NCBI GenBank assembly: GCA_027079895.1
Contig: JALWUZ010000140.1
Coordinates: 1-7,726, forward strand
Reading direction: 5' to 3'
From: Anaerolineae bacterium
Lineage (GTDB): Bacteria > Chloroflexota > Anaerolineae > B4-G1
DNA length: 7,726 bases
Part shown: piece by piece, positions 1 to 4,591 of the stretch
How the letters are laid out: every line of letters starts with the position of its first letter
How positions within the stretch are numbered: the stretch's first letter is position 1
Notes under the pieces: model-generated
Seen by the model: only the letters and a program-made list of their open reading frames with translations
The model's database searches: none
What the model was told of the DNA's origin: nothing
Program-made: the position numbers and the translations under genes

Positions 1-438
1 AAGATGGCGGCGGAGTACCCCGGCATCGAACTCTGGGAGACGAACGTGGACGCGATGGCGATGTGGCTGGTCAAGAACCCCCAGGACTACGGCGTGCTGG
101 TCTCCAGCAACATGTTCGGCGACATCATATCCGACCTGGCGGCCCAGTTGGTCGGGGGGCTGGGATTCGCTTCCAGCGGCAACATCGGGGACAACTTCGC
201 CGTCTTCGAGCCGACCCACGGCTCCGCTCCCAAGTACGCCGGGCAGTACAAGGTGAATCCCACCGCCATGCTGCTGGCCGTCAAACTGATGCTCGGCTGG
301 CTGGGGGAGAAGGAGACCGCCGCCGCTTTGGAGCGGGCCATCGCCGACGTAATCGCCGAGGAGAAGGTGCGCACCTACGACATGGGCGGGAACAACACCA
401 CGTTGGAGGTCGCCCAGGCAGTCGCCGAGCGGCTGTAA
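1..438 (+). CDS. Isocitrate/isopropylmalate dehydrogenase family protein, C-terminal part
   Basis: The frame is open at the left edge, so the 5' part lies outside; about 145 C-terminal residues are present. The family decarboxylates 2-hydroxy acids such as isocitrate, 3-isopropylmalate or homoisocitrate with NAD(P)+ and a divalent metal in the cytoplasm. Numbering from the ATG at 4, the visible metal/substrate aspartates are D16 (NVDAMAM), D40 and D44 (NMFGDIISD). The cofactor loop EPTHGSAP is at 69-76 and the adenine-site NP at 85-86. K77, Y78 and V84 match residues that give E. coli isocitrate dehydrogenase its NADP preference, whereas the C-terminal TYDMGGNNTT looks more like isopropylmalate or NAD-type enzymes. 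The exact substrate cannot be decided without the N-terminal half. The stop TAA lies 21 bp before the next gene, so co-transcription is likely. Confidence 0.9.
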   Translation, partial: KMAAEYPGIELWETNVDAMAMWLVKNPQDYGVLVSSNMFGDIISDLAAQLVGGLGFASSGNIGDNFAVFEPTHGSAPKYAGQYKVNPTAMLLAVKLMLGWLGEKETAAALERAIADVIAEEKVRTYDMGGNNTTLEVAQAVAERL

Positions 439-459
439 ACATCCTGCCGAGAGGCCAGA

Positions 460-1407
460 ATGACCGTCACGAGCCCCTTCGACCACGTCCTGAAAGTGCT
501 GGCCCGCGACTACGCCGAAAGTTTCCTGCGTCTCTCGCTGCCCGGCGTGGACTTGCAACTGGTCGGCACCGTCGAGAACGTCGAACTGACCATCCCGGAA
601 GGGCGCGTGGACTTCGTCCATCGAGTGCTGTGGGGTGAGCAGGAGTACATTTTCCACCTGGAATTTCAGACCTACCACCAGTTGGACGTGCCGGAGCGGC
701 TCTTCGTTTACTCCGCCCTGCTGACGCGGCAACTCGGCCTCCCGGTGCTCACCGTTGTAATCTACCTGACGCGCCGGGAGGCCCCGATACCGACGGCCTA
801 CGAGGTCAAAGTGGGGGACGTACTCGTCAACCACTTCGGCTACCAGGTGGTGAAGTTGTGGGAGTACGCCGACGAGATCGCCTCCGGTCGCTGGCCGGAA
901 CTGGCCCCGTTGCTGGTGACACTGACCTCAGAGCCTGACGAGGAAGTGCTGGCCCGCGAGCGGGAGTTGATCTTGCAGGAAGCCGACCCCAGCCGACGGG
1001 CCGACCTCCTGGCCTGCGCGGTGACGCTGGGGGCACGGTACTTCGACAAAGATTTCCTGTGGCGGTTGTTCCGCGAGGAGGTGGAGATGTTCAGGGAGAC
1101 GGAGTTTTTACAGGAACTGTTCGCCGACAAAATAGAGGAGAGAGCCCGCCAGGCATTGCAGGATGGGCTCAGGCAAGGGCTTGCCCACGGCAGAAAAGAG
1201 GGCCTGCGGACATCCATTGAGCAGATCTTGAGCCATCGCTTCGACGGAAGACTAACGCTCTGGCAGTTGAGGGAATTATTGGAGCCACTGCCGGTATCCA
1301 AATTGGAGGCCCTGATTGGCTCCGCCCTCAACGCTCCCGACCTGGATACTTTCATCGCCGAGGTGGACAATATGCGCCGCTCGATACAGCAATCCGTCCC
1401 GGCGTAG
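460..1407 (+). CDS. Rpn-family PD-(D/E)XK nuclease with DUF4351-like C-terminus (RpnL-like)
   Basis: A 315-residue protein resembling recombination-promoting nuclease (Rpn)/transposase_31-like proteins, which are DNA nucleases. The N-terminal domain (about 5-150) shows the PD-(D/E)XK core: D51 in GRVDFVH, then E68 and Q70 in IFHLEFQ; ExQ instead of ExK is usual in Rpn proteins. Residues 210-315 form a helical tail: a short tetrad stretch (LRQG, LAHG, RKEG) and a DUF4351-like block (about 252-310, ending TFIAEVDNMRR). The ATG at 460 has a GAGAGG ribosome site a few bases upstream and lies 21 bp after the dehydrogenase stop. An internal ATG at codon 210 has a perfect Shine-Dalgarno site. The 3' end is duplicated downstream. 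The family assignment rests on motif recognition. In E. coli, Rpn proteins act in recombination and phage defence; activity here is inferred. Confidence 0.85.
   Translation: MTVTSPFDHVLKVLARDYAESFLRLSLPGVDLQLVGTVENVELTIPEGRVDFVHRVLWGEQEYIFHLEFQTYHQLDVPERLFVYSALLTRQLGLPVLTVVIYLTRREAPIPTAYEVKVGDVLVNHFGYQVVKLWEYADEIASGRWPELAPLLVTLTSEPDEEVLARERELILQEADPSRRADLLACAVTLGARYFDKDFLWRLFREEVEMFRETEFLQELFADKIEERARQALQDGLRQGLAHGRKEGLRTSIEQILSHRFDGRLTLWQLRELLEPLPVSKLEALIGSALNAPDLDTFIAEVDNMRRSIQQSVPA
1076..1081 (+). promoter_or_regulatory. Intragenic Shine-Dalgarno AGGAGG
   Basis: A perfect AGGAGG lies inside the nuclease gene, followed by a 5-nt spacer (TGGAG) and an in-frame ATG at 1087. It encodes part of an EEVEM segment, so it could be a coincidence of Glu-rich codons. 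However, the tandem copy begins at the homologous ATG with its own AGGGGG at the same spacing. Confidence 0.55.
1087..1407 (+). CDS. Candidate nested gene: C-terminal domain of the Rpn nuclease (RpnS-like)
   Basis: An in-frame internal start would give a 106-residue protein, beginning MFRETEFLQELF, identical to residues 210-315 of the nuclease. Seen directly: AGGAGG, 5-nt spacer, ATG, the continuing frame to the shared TAG, and a downstream stand-alone homologue that begins at the equivalent ATG (1452). Known for the family: E. coli rpn genes are reported to produce RpnS, a short C-terminal product that binds and inhibits the toxic full-length nuclease. Inferred: this product acts as an intragenic antitoxin. 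The product would keep the tetrad helix (nt 1168-1215) and the DUF4351-like block but have no nuclease residues. Translation has not been shown. Confidence 0.45.
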   Translation: MFRETEFLQELFADKIEERARQALQDGLRQGLAHGRKEGLRTSIEQILSHRFDGRLTLWQLRELLEPLPVSKLEALIGSALNAPDLDTFIAEVDNMRRSIQQSVPA

Positions 1408-1412
1408 TGACG
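1300..1412 (+). repeat. 113-bp perfect direct repeat, copy 1
   Basis: Base-for-base identical to 1713-1825 (offset 413 bp). It covers the last 35 codons of the nuclease gene, the TAG stop and five bases beyond. Similarity continues, with scattered mismatches, for about 65 bp after the perfect block, up to about 1478. Confidence 0.95.
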
Positions 1413-1451
1413 CCGGCGGCCTCGACCTGCTGCTCCGGCGAGGGGGCAGAG

Positions 1452-1820
1452 ATGTTCAACGAGATGAGATTTCTGGAAGAACTGTTAGCCGACCAAATTG
1501 AGGAGAGAGCCCGCCAGGCATTGCAGGAGGGGCTCAGGCAGGGGCTTGAGCAAGGGCGCGAGCAGTGGCTTGAGCAGGGGCGCGAACAAGGGTTCATCCT
1601 TGGCCAAAAAGAAGCCCAGCAGAGGTTCATCGAGCGCATTCTGAGCCGCCGTTTCAACGGGAGACCATTGCCCTGGCAGTTGAGAGAGTGGCTAGATGAC
1701 CTGTCGGTGCCGAAATTGGAGGCCCTGATTGGCTCCGCCCTCAACGCTCCCGACCTGGATACTTTCATCGCCGAGGTGGACAATATGCGCCGCTCGATAC
1801 AGCAATCCGTCCCGGCGTAG
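1452..1820 (+). CDS. Stand-alone tandem copy of the Rpn C-terminal domain (candidate RpnS-like antitoxin)
   Basis: A 122-residue protein homologous to residues 210-315 of the upstream nuclease, with no nuclease core. It begins MFNEMRFLEELLADQ, has eight four-residue units (LRQG, LEQG, REQW, LEQG, REQG, FILG, QKEA, QQRF) where the nuclease has four, then the DUF4351-like block, and ends with the same 34 residues. I chose ATG 1452 because AGGGGG sits 5 nt upstream and it matches the internal ATG 1087. A GTG at 1407, overlapping the upstream TAG, would add 15 residues but has no ribosome site. The tetrads predict a long, charged amphipathic or coiled-coil helix suited to dimerisation. Two readings are open: a functional separated antitoxin or interaction partner, or a decaying 5'-truncated duplicate. 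The clean frame and good ribosome site favour expression. Confidence 0.7.
   Translation: MFNEMRFLEELLADQIEERARQALQEGLRQGLEQGREQWLEQGREQGFILGQKEAQQRFIERILSRRFNGRPLPWQLREWLDDLSVPKLEALIGSALNAPDLDTFIAEVDNMRRSIQQSVPA
1533..1628 (+). repeat. Four-residue (12-bp) coding repeat tract with a 24-bp tandem repeat
   Basis: Eight consecutive tetrads in the stand-alone copy; the nuclease has four at 1168-1215. Inside it, 1545-1568 and 1569-1592 are near-identical 24-bp units, encoding LEQGREQW and LEQGREQG. The 48-bp difference between the two genes equals exactly four tetrads. Confidence 0.9.
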
Positions 1821-1825
1821 TGACG
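1713..1825 (+). repeat. 113-bp perfect direct repeat, copy 2
   Basis: Identical to 1300-1412. It encodes the C-terminus and stop of the stand-alone copy. The imperfect extension (1826 to about 1891) leads into the third, remnant unit, which includes the leader and an ATGTTCGACGAGATGAGATT start region. Confidence 0.95.
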
Positions 1826-1864
1826 ACGGCGGCCCAGACCTGCTGCTCCGGCGAGGGTGCGGAA

Positions 1865-1960
1865 ATGTTCGACGAGATGAGATTCCTGACCATCATCGCC
1901 ACGCTGGACAGCATGCGCCGTCCCACGCCATCCACACCGCCCGAGGAGGTTCACCTGTGA
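1865..1960 (+). pseudogene. Third, internally deleted Rpn C-terminal unit (31-residue remnant ORF)
   Basis: This short frame starts MFDEMRFL, as in the stand-alone copy, then jumps in frame to TIIATLDSMRR, which matches the tail TFIAEVDNMRR. The tetrads and most of the DUF4351-like block are gone. CTG lies at the junction and at both corresponding points of the intact copy, so a deletion between short CTG matches is plausible. The unit keeps the upstream leader, including a GTG at 1820 overlapping the previous TAG. Its upstream ribosome site is weak (AGGGTG). The end carries the AGGAGG site of the next gene, and its TGA overlaps that gene's GTG start as GTGA. It may survive only as a short coupling ORF. 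No independent function is claimed. Confidence 0.6.
1944..1949 (+). promoter_or_regulatory. Shine-Dalgarno AGGAGG fixing the GTG start at 1957
   Basis: A perfect AGGAGG with a 7-nt spacer to GTG 1957. It decides the start: the frame is open further upstream (to 1729), but that stretch is out-of-frame sequence of the duplicated unit. Confidence 0.85.
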
Positions 1961-2859
1961 AAAGAGCCGTCAGTATCAGCCTGGGGAGCAGCACCAGGGA
2001 CAAAAAAGTCGTCATCTCGCTGCTGGGAGAGGAGATCTCCATCGAGCGCATCGGCACCGACGGGGACATCGAAAAGGCTATCCAGATGTACAACGACCTG
2101 GACGGCAAGGTGGACGCCTTCGGTGTGGGCGGCATTGACCTGGGGCTGACCGTCGCCGGACGTTACTACCCGCTCTACGGGGCGCAGAAACTGGTCGCCG
2201 GAGTCAAGCACACCCCCGTCGTGGACGGCGGCGGGCTCAAGCAGACCCTCGAACGGGGTCTGGCCCAGTTCATCGAGGAGCAGATCGGCGCCGAGGTGCA
2301 GCCCAAGCGCGTCCTCATCACCGCCGGCGTGGACCGGTACGGCTGCTCCCTCTCCTTCGCCGAGGCCGGATACGAACTGCTCTTCGGCGACTTGGGTTTC
2401 GGCCTGGGGTTGCCGATCGCCATCCGCTCCCTGCGCGGGCTCCACATCCTGGCCCGCATTCTGATGCCCATCGTCGGGCGGCTGCCGCTGGATCTCATCT
2501 ACCCCACCGGCGAGAAGCAGGAGAAAATCGTCCCCAAGTTTGGCTCGTGGTACGCCTGGGCCACCGTCATCAGCGGCGACTGCCTCTACATCAAACGGCA
2601 CATGCCCGACCGGTTGGACGGCAAGGTGATCGCCACCAACACCACCACCGCCGACGACGTGGAAGCGTTCCGGCAGCGGGGCGTGCGCTACCTGATCACC
2701 TCCACGCCCCGCTTGGAGGGCCGCTCCTTCGGCACCAATATGATGGAGGCCGCCCTGGTCGCCGTAGCGGGCAAGGGACGCCCCCTCACCACCGACGAAC
2801 TCCAGGAAATGCTCGATCGGCTCGACATCCGCCCCTCCATCCAGCAGTTGAACCCCTGA
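1957..2859 (+). CDS. Conserved protein of the type labelled quinate 5-dehydrogenase
   Basis: A 300-residue protein starting KRAVSISLGSSTRDKKV. I recognise a family, found in Firmicutes and Chloroflexota, that databases label quinate 5-dehydrogenase. I know of no solid biochemical support for that name, and no classical GxGxxG Rossmann motif stands out. Conserved-looking blocks are the N-terminal SISLGSS, IERIGTDGDIEKA, the Gly-rich GVGGIDLGL, PVVDGGGLKQTLER, YPTGEKQEKI, and near the end ATNTTTADDVEAF followed by YLITSTPRLEGRSFGTNMMEA. No signal peptide or clear membrane span, so probably cytoplasmic. The start is GTG 1957, which overlaps the preceding 31-codon frame as GTGA and so may depend on translational coupling. 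The next gene starts 17 bp downstream with its own GGAGG. Treat the enzyme name as a family label only. Confidence 0.75.
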   Translation: MKRAVSISLGSSTRDKKVVISLLGEEISIERIGTDGDIEKAIQMYNDLDGKVDAFGVGGIDLGLTVAGRYYPLYGAQKLVAGVKHTPVVDGGGLKQTLERGLAQFIEEQIGAEVQPKRVLITAGVDRYGCSLSFAEAGYELLFGDLGFGLGLPIAIRSLRGLHILARILMPIVGRLPLDLIYPTGEKQEKIVPKFGSWYAWATVISGDCLYIKRHMPDRLDGKVIATNTTTADDVEAFRQRGVRYLITSTPRLEGRSFGTNMMEAALVAVAGKGRPLTTDELQEMLDRLDIRPSIQQLNP

Positions 2860-2876
2860 CCACCGGAGGCAGTGCT

Positions 2877-3668
2877 ATGTCTTCCCCCTCGATCGTGGCC
2901 TTCGTCTCGGCCGGCGGCGTGCCTCACGAGGGCGACCCGCTCTACGAGATCACCCAGGGCCGCCCTAAGGCCCTCATCCCCATCGCCGGGAAGGCGATGA
3001 TTCACCACGTTGTGGAAGCCCTGGCCGGCTCCCGCTACGTCGAACACATCATCATCGGTGCCCTCGACCCTGCCGACGCCGGCCTCTCGTTCCCTTTCCC
3101 CATCGGCTACATCCCCGACACCGGCAGCCTGATGGGGAACGCCGAGGCCGGTTTCGCTTACGCTATGGAGCATTACCCCGACCTGGACGGCGTGCTCCTC
3201 AGCAGTTCCGACGTGCCCACCATCACCCCGGAGATCGTGGACGCCCTGGTGGAAGCCTGCTTCCGCACCGACCACGACCTCTACTACCCGATTATCGAGC
3301 GGTCGGTGATGGAGGGCCGCTTCCCCGGCTCCCGCCGGAGTTACGTCCGCCTGAAGGAAGGGGAGTTTGCCGGCGGGGACATCTTCCTCGCCCGCCCCAC
3401 GCTGACCCTCAGCCACCGCCGCAAACTGCGCGAGTTGACAGAGACCCGCAAGAACGCCCTCCAAATGGCCCGCATCATCGGCCTGAAGATGCTCCTCAAA
3501 CTCCTGCTCCACCGGCTCTCGCTGGCGGAGGCGGAGGAGCGGGTCAACCAGGTGCTTTCGCTGCGCGGCAGGGCACTCCCGTTCCCCTACGCCGAGGTGG
3601 GGATGGACGTTGACAAGCCTTTCCAACTGGACATCGTCCGCGCCGACCTGGAGGCTCGCGCCCGGTGA
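2877..3668 (+). CDS. MobA-like NTP transferase domain protein (nucleotidyltransferase)
   Basis: A 263-residue protein with the GT-A-like fold of MobA/CofC/sugar-phosphate nucleotidyltransferases, which join an NTP to a phosphorylated acceptor. Visible motifs: SAGG (11-14) and the lysine-bearing GRPKALIPIAGKAMIHHVV (28-46) that end the nucleotide-binding loop; PDTGSLMGNA (80-89), probably base or acceptor contacts; the metal-binding D112 of SSDVP; and a C-terminal GMDVDKPFQL (242-251) with D244 and D246, matching the usual DIDTPEDL. The loop between SAGG and RPK is longer than the classic GGxGxRxG form. Start ATG 2877 has GGAGG seven bases upstream. The stop overlaps the next start as GTGA, indicating translational coupling. 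The acceptor is unknown; linkage to a PAP2 phosphatase hints at a lipid, polyol or sugar-phosphate product (inference). Confidence 0.85.
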   Translation: MSSPSIVAFVSAGGVPHEGDPLYEITQGRPKALIPIAGKAMIHHVVEALAGSRYVEHIIIGALDPADAGLSFPFPIGYIPDTGSLMGNAEAGFAYAMEHYPDLDGVLLSSSDVPTITPEIVDALVEACFRTDHDLYYPIIERSVMEGRFPGSRRSYVRLKEGEFAGGDIFLARPTLTLSHRRKLRELTETRKNALQMARIIGLKMLLKLLLHRLSLAEAEERVNQVLSLRGRALPFPYAEVGMDVDKPFQLDIVRADLEARAR

Positions 3669-4195
3669 CGGGGTTCACAACGGCCCTCTCCCGCTTCCTC
3701 GCGCTGGACGAGGCCCTGTCGGCTCGGCTGGCCATCCCCCGAAACACCCCCTGGCGGCTGCCGGTGTTGCTCCTGGCCCACAGCGGCGACAGCCTGCTCT
3801 GGGTGCTGCTCGCCGCCGTCGCGCTCATCTGGGGCGACGACCGCTGGCGGGCCGTCGGCGGGCGGGTGCTGCTGGGCACCGTCGCCGCCGGGGTCGTCAC
3901 GACCACCCTCAAGAGGCTCTTCCGCCGCCGCCGACCGCCGGGCGAGAGGCGCGGCTTTTACTCCCGCTTCGACCGGCACGCCTTCCCCTCCGGCCATGCC
4001 GGACGTTCTGCCTGCCTGGTGCTGCTCCTGCTCCCCTTCGTCCCCGCCGAACTGGCGCCCCTCCCCTTCCTGTGGGCCGGACTGGTGGGACTGGCCCGCG
4101 TCGCCCTGCAAGTCCACTTCGTCACCGACATCCTCGGCGGATGGGTGGTCGGTGCGCTGGTGGGATGGGGCTGCCTGGCCCTCCTGCCTCGCTGA
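3665..4195 (+). CDS. PAP2-family membrane phosphatase
   Basis: A 176-residue membrane protein of the phosphatidic acid phosphatase type 2 superfamily, which dephosphorylates lipid phosphates or polyprenyl diphosphates at the membrane. All three signature motifs are present: K83-x6-R90-P91; P108-S109-G110-H111; and R145-x5-H151-x3-D155, with H111 and H151 as the expected catalytic pair. Hydrophobic stretches near 33-56, 66-82, 115-127, 132-148 and 156-174 suggest about five spans. The GTG start overlaps the upstream TGA as GTGA, with GGAGG 10 nt upstream. The length fits the small bacterial members (undecaprenyl- or phosphatidylglycerol-phosphate phosphatase type). Sequence alone does not give the substrate. 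It is the last gene before a hairpin, so probably the operon's end. Confidence 0.92.
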   Translation: MTGFTTALSRFLALDEALSARLAIPRNTPWRLPVLLLAHSGDSLLWVLLAAVALIWGDDRWRAVGGRVLLGTVAAGVVTTTLKRLFRRRRPPGERRGFYSRFDRHAFPSGHAGRSACLVLLLLPFVPAELAPLPFLWAGLVGLARVALQVHFVTDILGGWVVGALVGWGCLALLPR

Positions 4196-4198
4196 GCG

Positions 4199-4221
4199 AA
4201 TTGCCGCTCTCCGGCAATTTT
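4199..4221 (+). terminator. Candidate intrinsic terminator after the PAP2 gene
   Basis: A perfect 8-bp stem AATTGCCG/CGGCAATT (4199-4206 and 4212-4219) with loop CTCTC, starting 4 bp after the stop codon and followed by only four T in total. The T run is short, so termination may be partial. The position supports it as the operon end. Confidence 0.6.
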
Positions 4222-4239
4222 CCGCGCGAGCCTCCGAAG

Positions 4240-4278
4240 CCAATCTCCACATATTGGGGTTAGCGCGTCCCCAACCCC
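4240..4278. repeat. Overlapping short dyads CCAAT/ATTGG and TTGGGG/CCCCAA
   Basis: CCAAT (4240-4244) pairs with ATTGG (4253-4257). TTGGGG (4254-4259) pairs with CCCCAA (4269-4274), or in another register GGGGTT (4256-4261) with AACCCC (4273-4278). The arms overlap, so only one can form at a time. A role is not known. Confidence 0.45.
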
Positions 4279-4286
4279 CAGGATTG

Positions 4287-4311
4287 GACGGTCATGGCGG
4301 TCATGACCGTC
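4287..4311. repeat. Perfect 10-bp inverted repeat, possible operator
   Basis: Arms GACGGTCATG (4287-4296) and CATGACCGTC (4302-4311) flank a 5-nt centre; the right half also contains the complete palindrome GGTCATGACC (4299-4308). There is no T run after it, so a terminator is unlikely. It lies about 70 bp upstream of the dnaA -35 element, where a dimeric regulator could bind. Confidence 0.6.
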
Positions 4312-4335
4312 CCGGCCACTCACGAGCGGGCCAAC

Positions 4336-4358
4336 CTTAAAACGTACTCACTTTTAAG
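4336..4358. repeat. AT-rich inverted repeat CTTAAAA/TTTTAAG
   Basis: Perfect 7-bp arms (4336-4342 and 4352-4358) around 9 nt. It is a clear AT-rich island in GC-rich sequence, 20 bp upstream of the -35 element. It could be a regulator site, or an A/T-rich upstream promoter element. Confidence 0.5.
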
Positions 4359-4378
4359 TTGTCCCCCCCTCTGCGCGA

Positions 4379-4406
4379 TTGCCAAAATGCCCGTTTGGGG
4401 TACAAT
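4379..4406 (+). promoter_or_regulatory. Sigma-70-type promoter for dnaA
   Basis: TTGCCA (-35, one mismatch to TTGACA), a 16-bp spacer, and TACAAT (-10, one mismatch to TATAAT). Transcription would start near A4413, giving a leader of about 200 nt before dnaA. The spacer holds a small dyad, CCAAA (4382-4386)/TTTGG (4394-4398), that could take a repressor. Confidence 0.7.
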
Positions 4407-4422
4407 GAGCGCACTTCAGCAG

Positions 4423-4523
4423 GGCGGGAAGCGACTCGCCACCCCGGTGGTCGCCCCACAAGCGATCTCTTGGCGAGACAGAATCCAATCCCGACGGACT
4501 CTGTGCCCCGCCTGCTTCCCGCC
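4423..4523 (+). ncRNA. Candidate structured dnaA leader RNA (three-way junction)
   Basis: The outer stem is GGCGGGAAGC (4423-4432) with GCTTCCCGCC (4514-4523), a perfect 10 bp closing 81 nt. Inside, CTCGCC (4435-4440) can pair with GGCGAG (4472-4477), and ACAGA (4478-4482) with TCTGT (4500-4504), extended after one mismatch by TCC/GGA. A rival local hairpin pairs GCGA with TCGC and CCAC with GTGG (4431-4454), and uses bases of the first inner helix and of the outer stem. It begins about 10 nt after the predicted transcription start. It matches no RNA class I recognise (not tRNA, SRP RNA, tmRNA or RNase P). It may be a cis-acting leader or a separate small RNA. Confidence 0.45.
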
Positions 4524-4525
4524 GT
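4516..4525 (+). repeat. Direct repeat TTCCCGCCGT, copy 1
   Basis: Eight of its bases (TTCCCGCC) form part of the right arm of the outer leader stem. The same 10-mer recurs at 4592-4601, so GGCGGGAA (4423-4430) could pair with either copy. Confidence 0.7.
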
Positions 4526-4591
4526 AAACCGACTTTTGACCCCTACCACAAGGTCCAACGTTCAGGGCTAGAAACAGGTCTCTCCACCTGA

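Noticed and set aside
1729..1956. Upstream extension of the quinate 5-dehydrogenase-like gene
   Set aside because: This part overlaps the duplicated Rpn unit in a different frame. GTG 1957 has a perfect AGGAGG and gives the expected KRAVSISLGSS N-terminus.
1087..1960. CRISPR array or transposable element in the repeat region
   Set aside because: The repeats are coding duplications of one gene's 3' end with no spacers, no terminal inverted repeats and no transposase.
1951..2601. Reverse frame opposite the quinate 5-dehydrogenase-like gene
   Set aside because: Low-complexity Asp/Gly/Gln/Val-rich translation, no ribosome site, and fully antisense to a better supported gene.
2547..2876. Upstream extension of the nucleotidyltransferase gene
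   Set aside because: It overlaps the preceding gene out of frame and translates to His/Arg-rich shadow sequence. ATG 2877 has GGAGG at 7 nt and the domain starts there.
2688..3626. Long reverse frame opposite the nucleotidyltransferase gene
   Set aside because: The + strand gene has motifs, a ribosome site and operon spacing. The reverse translation has no family features.
4423..4523. tRNA or a known housekeeping RNA in the dnaA leader
   Set aside because: No T-loop, anticodon arm or CCA end, and no signature of SRP RNA, tmRNA or RNase P. Kept only as an unclassified structured leader.
4294..4571. Two short + strand frames (77 and 70 codons) in the intergenic region
   Set aside because: They cross the promoter and folded leader, lack ribosome sites, and have no recognisable protein features.
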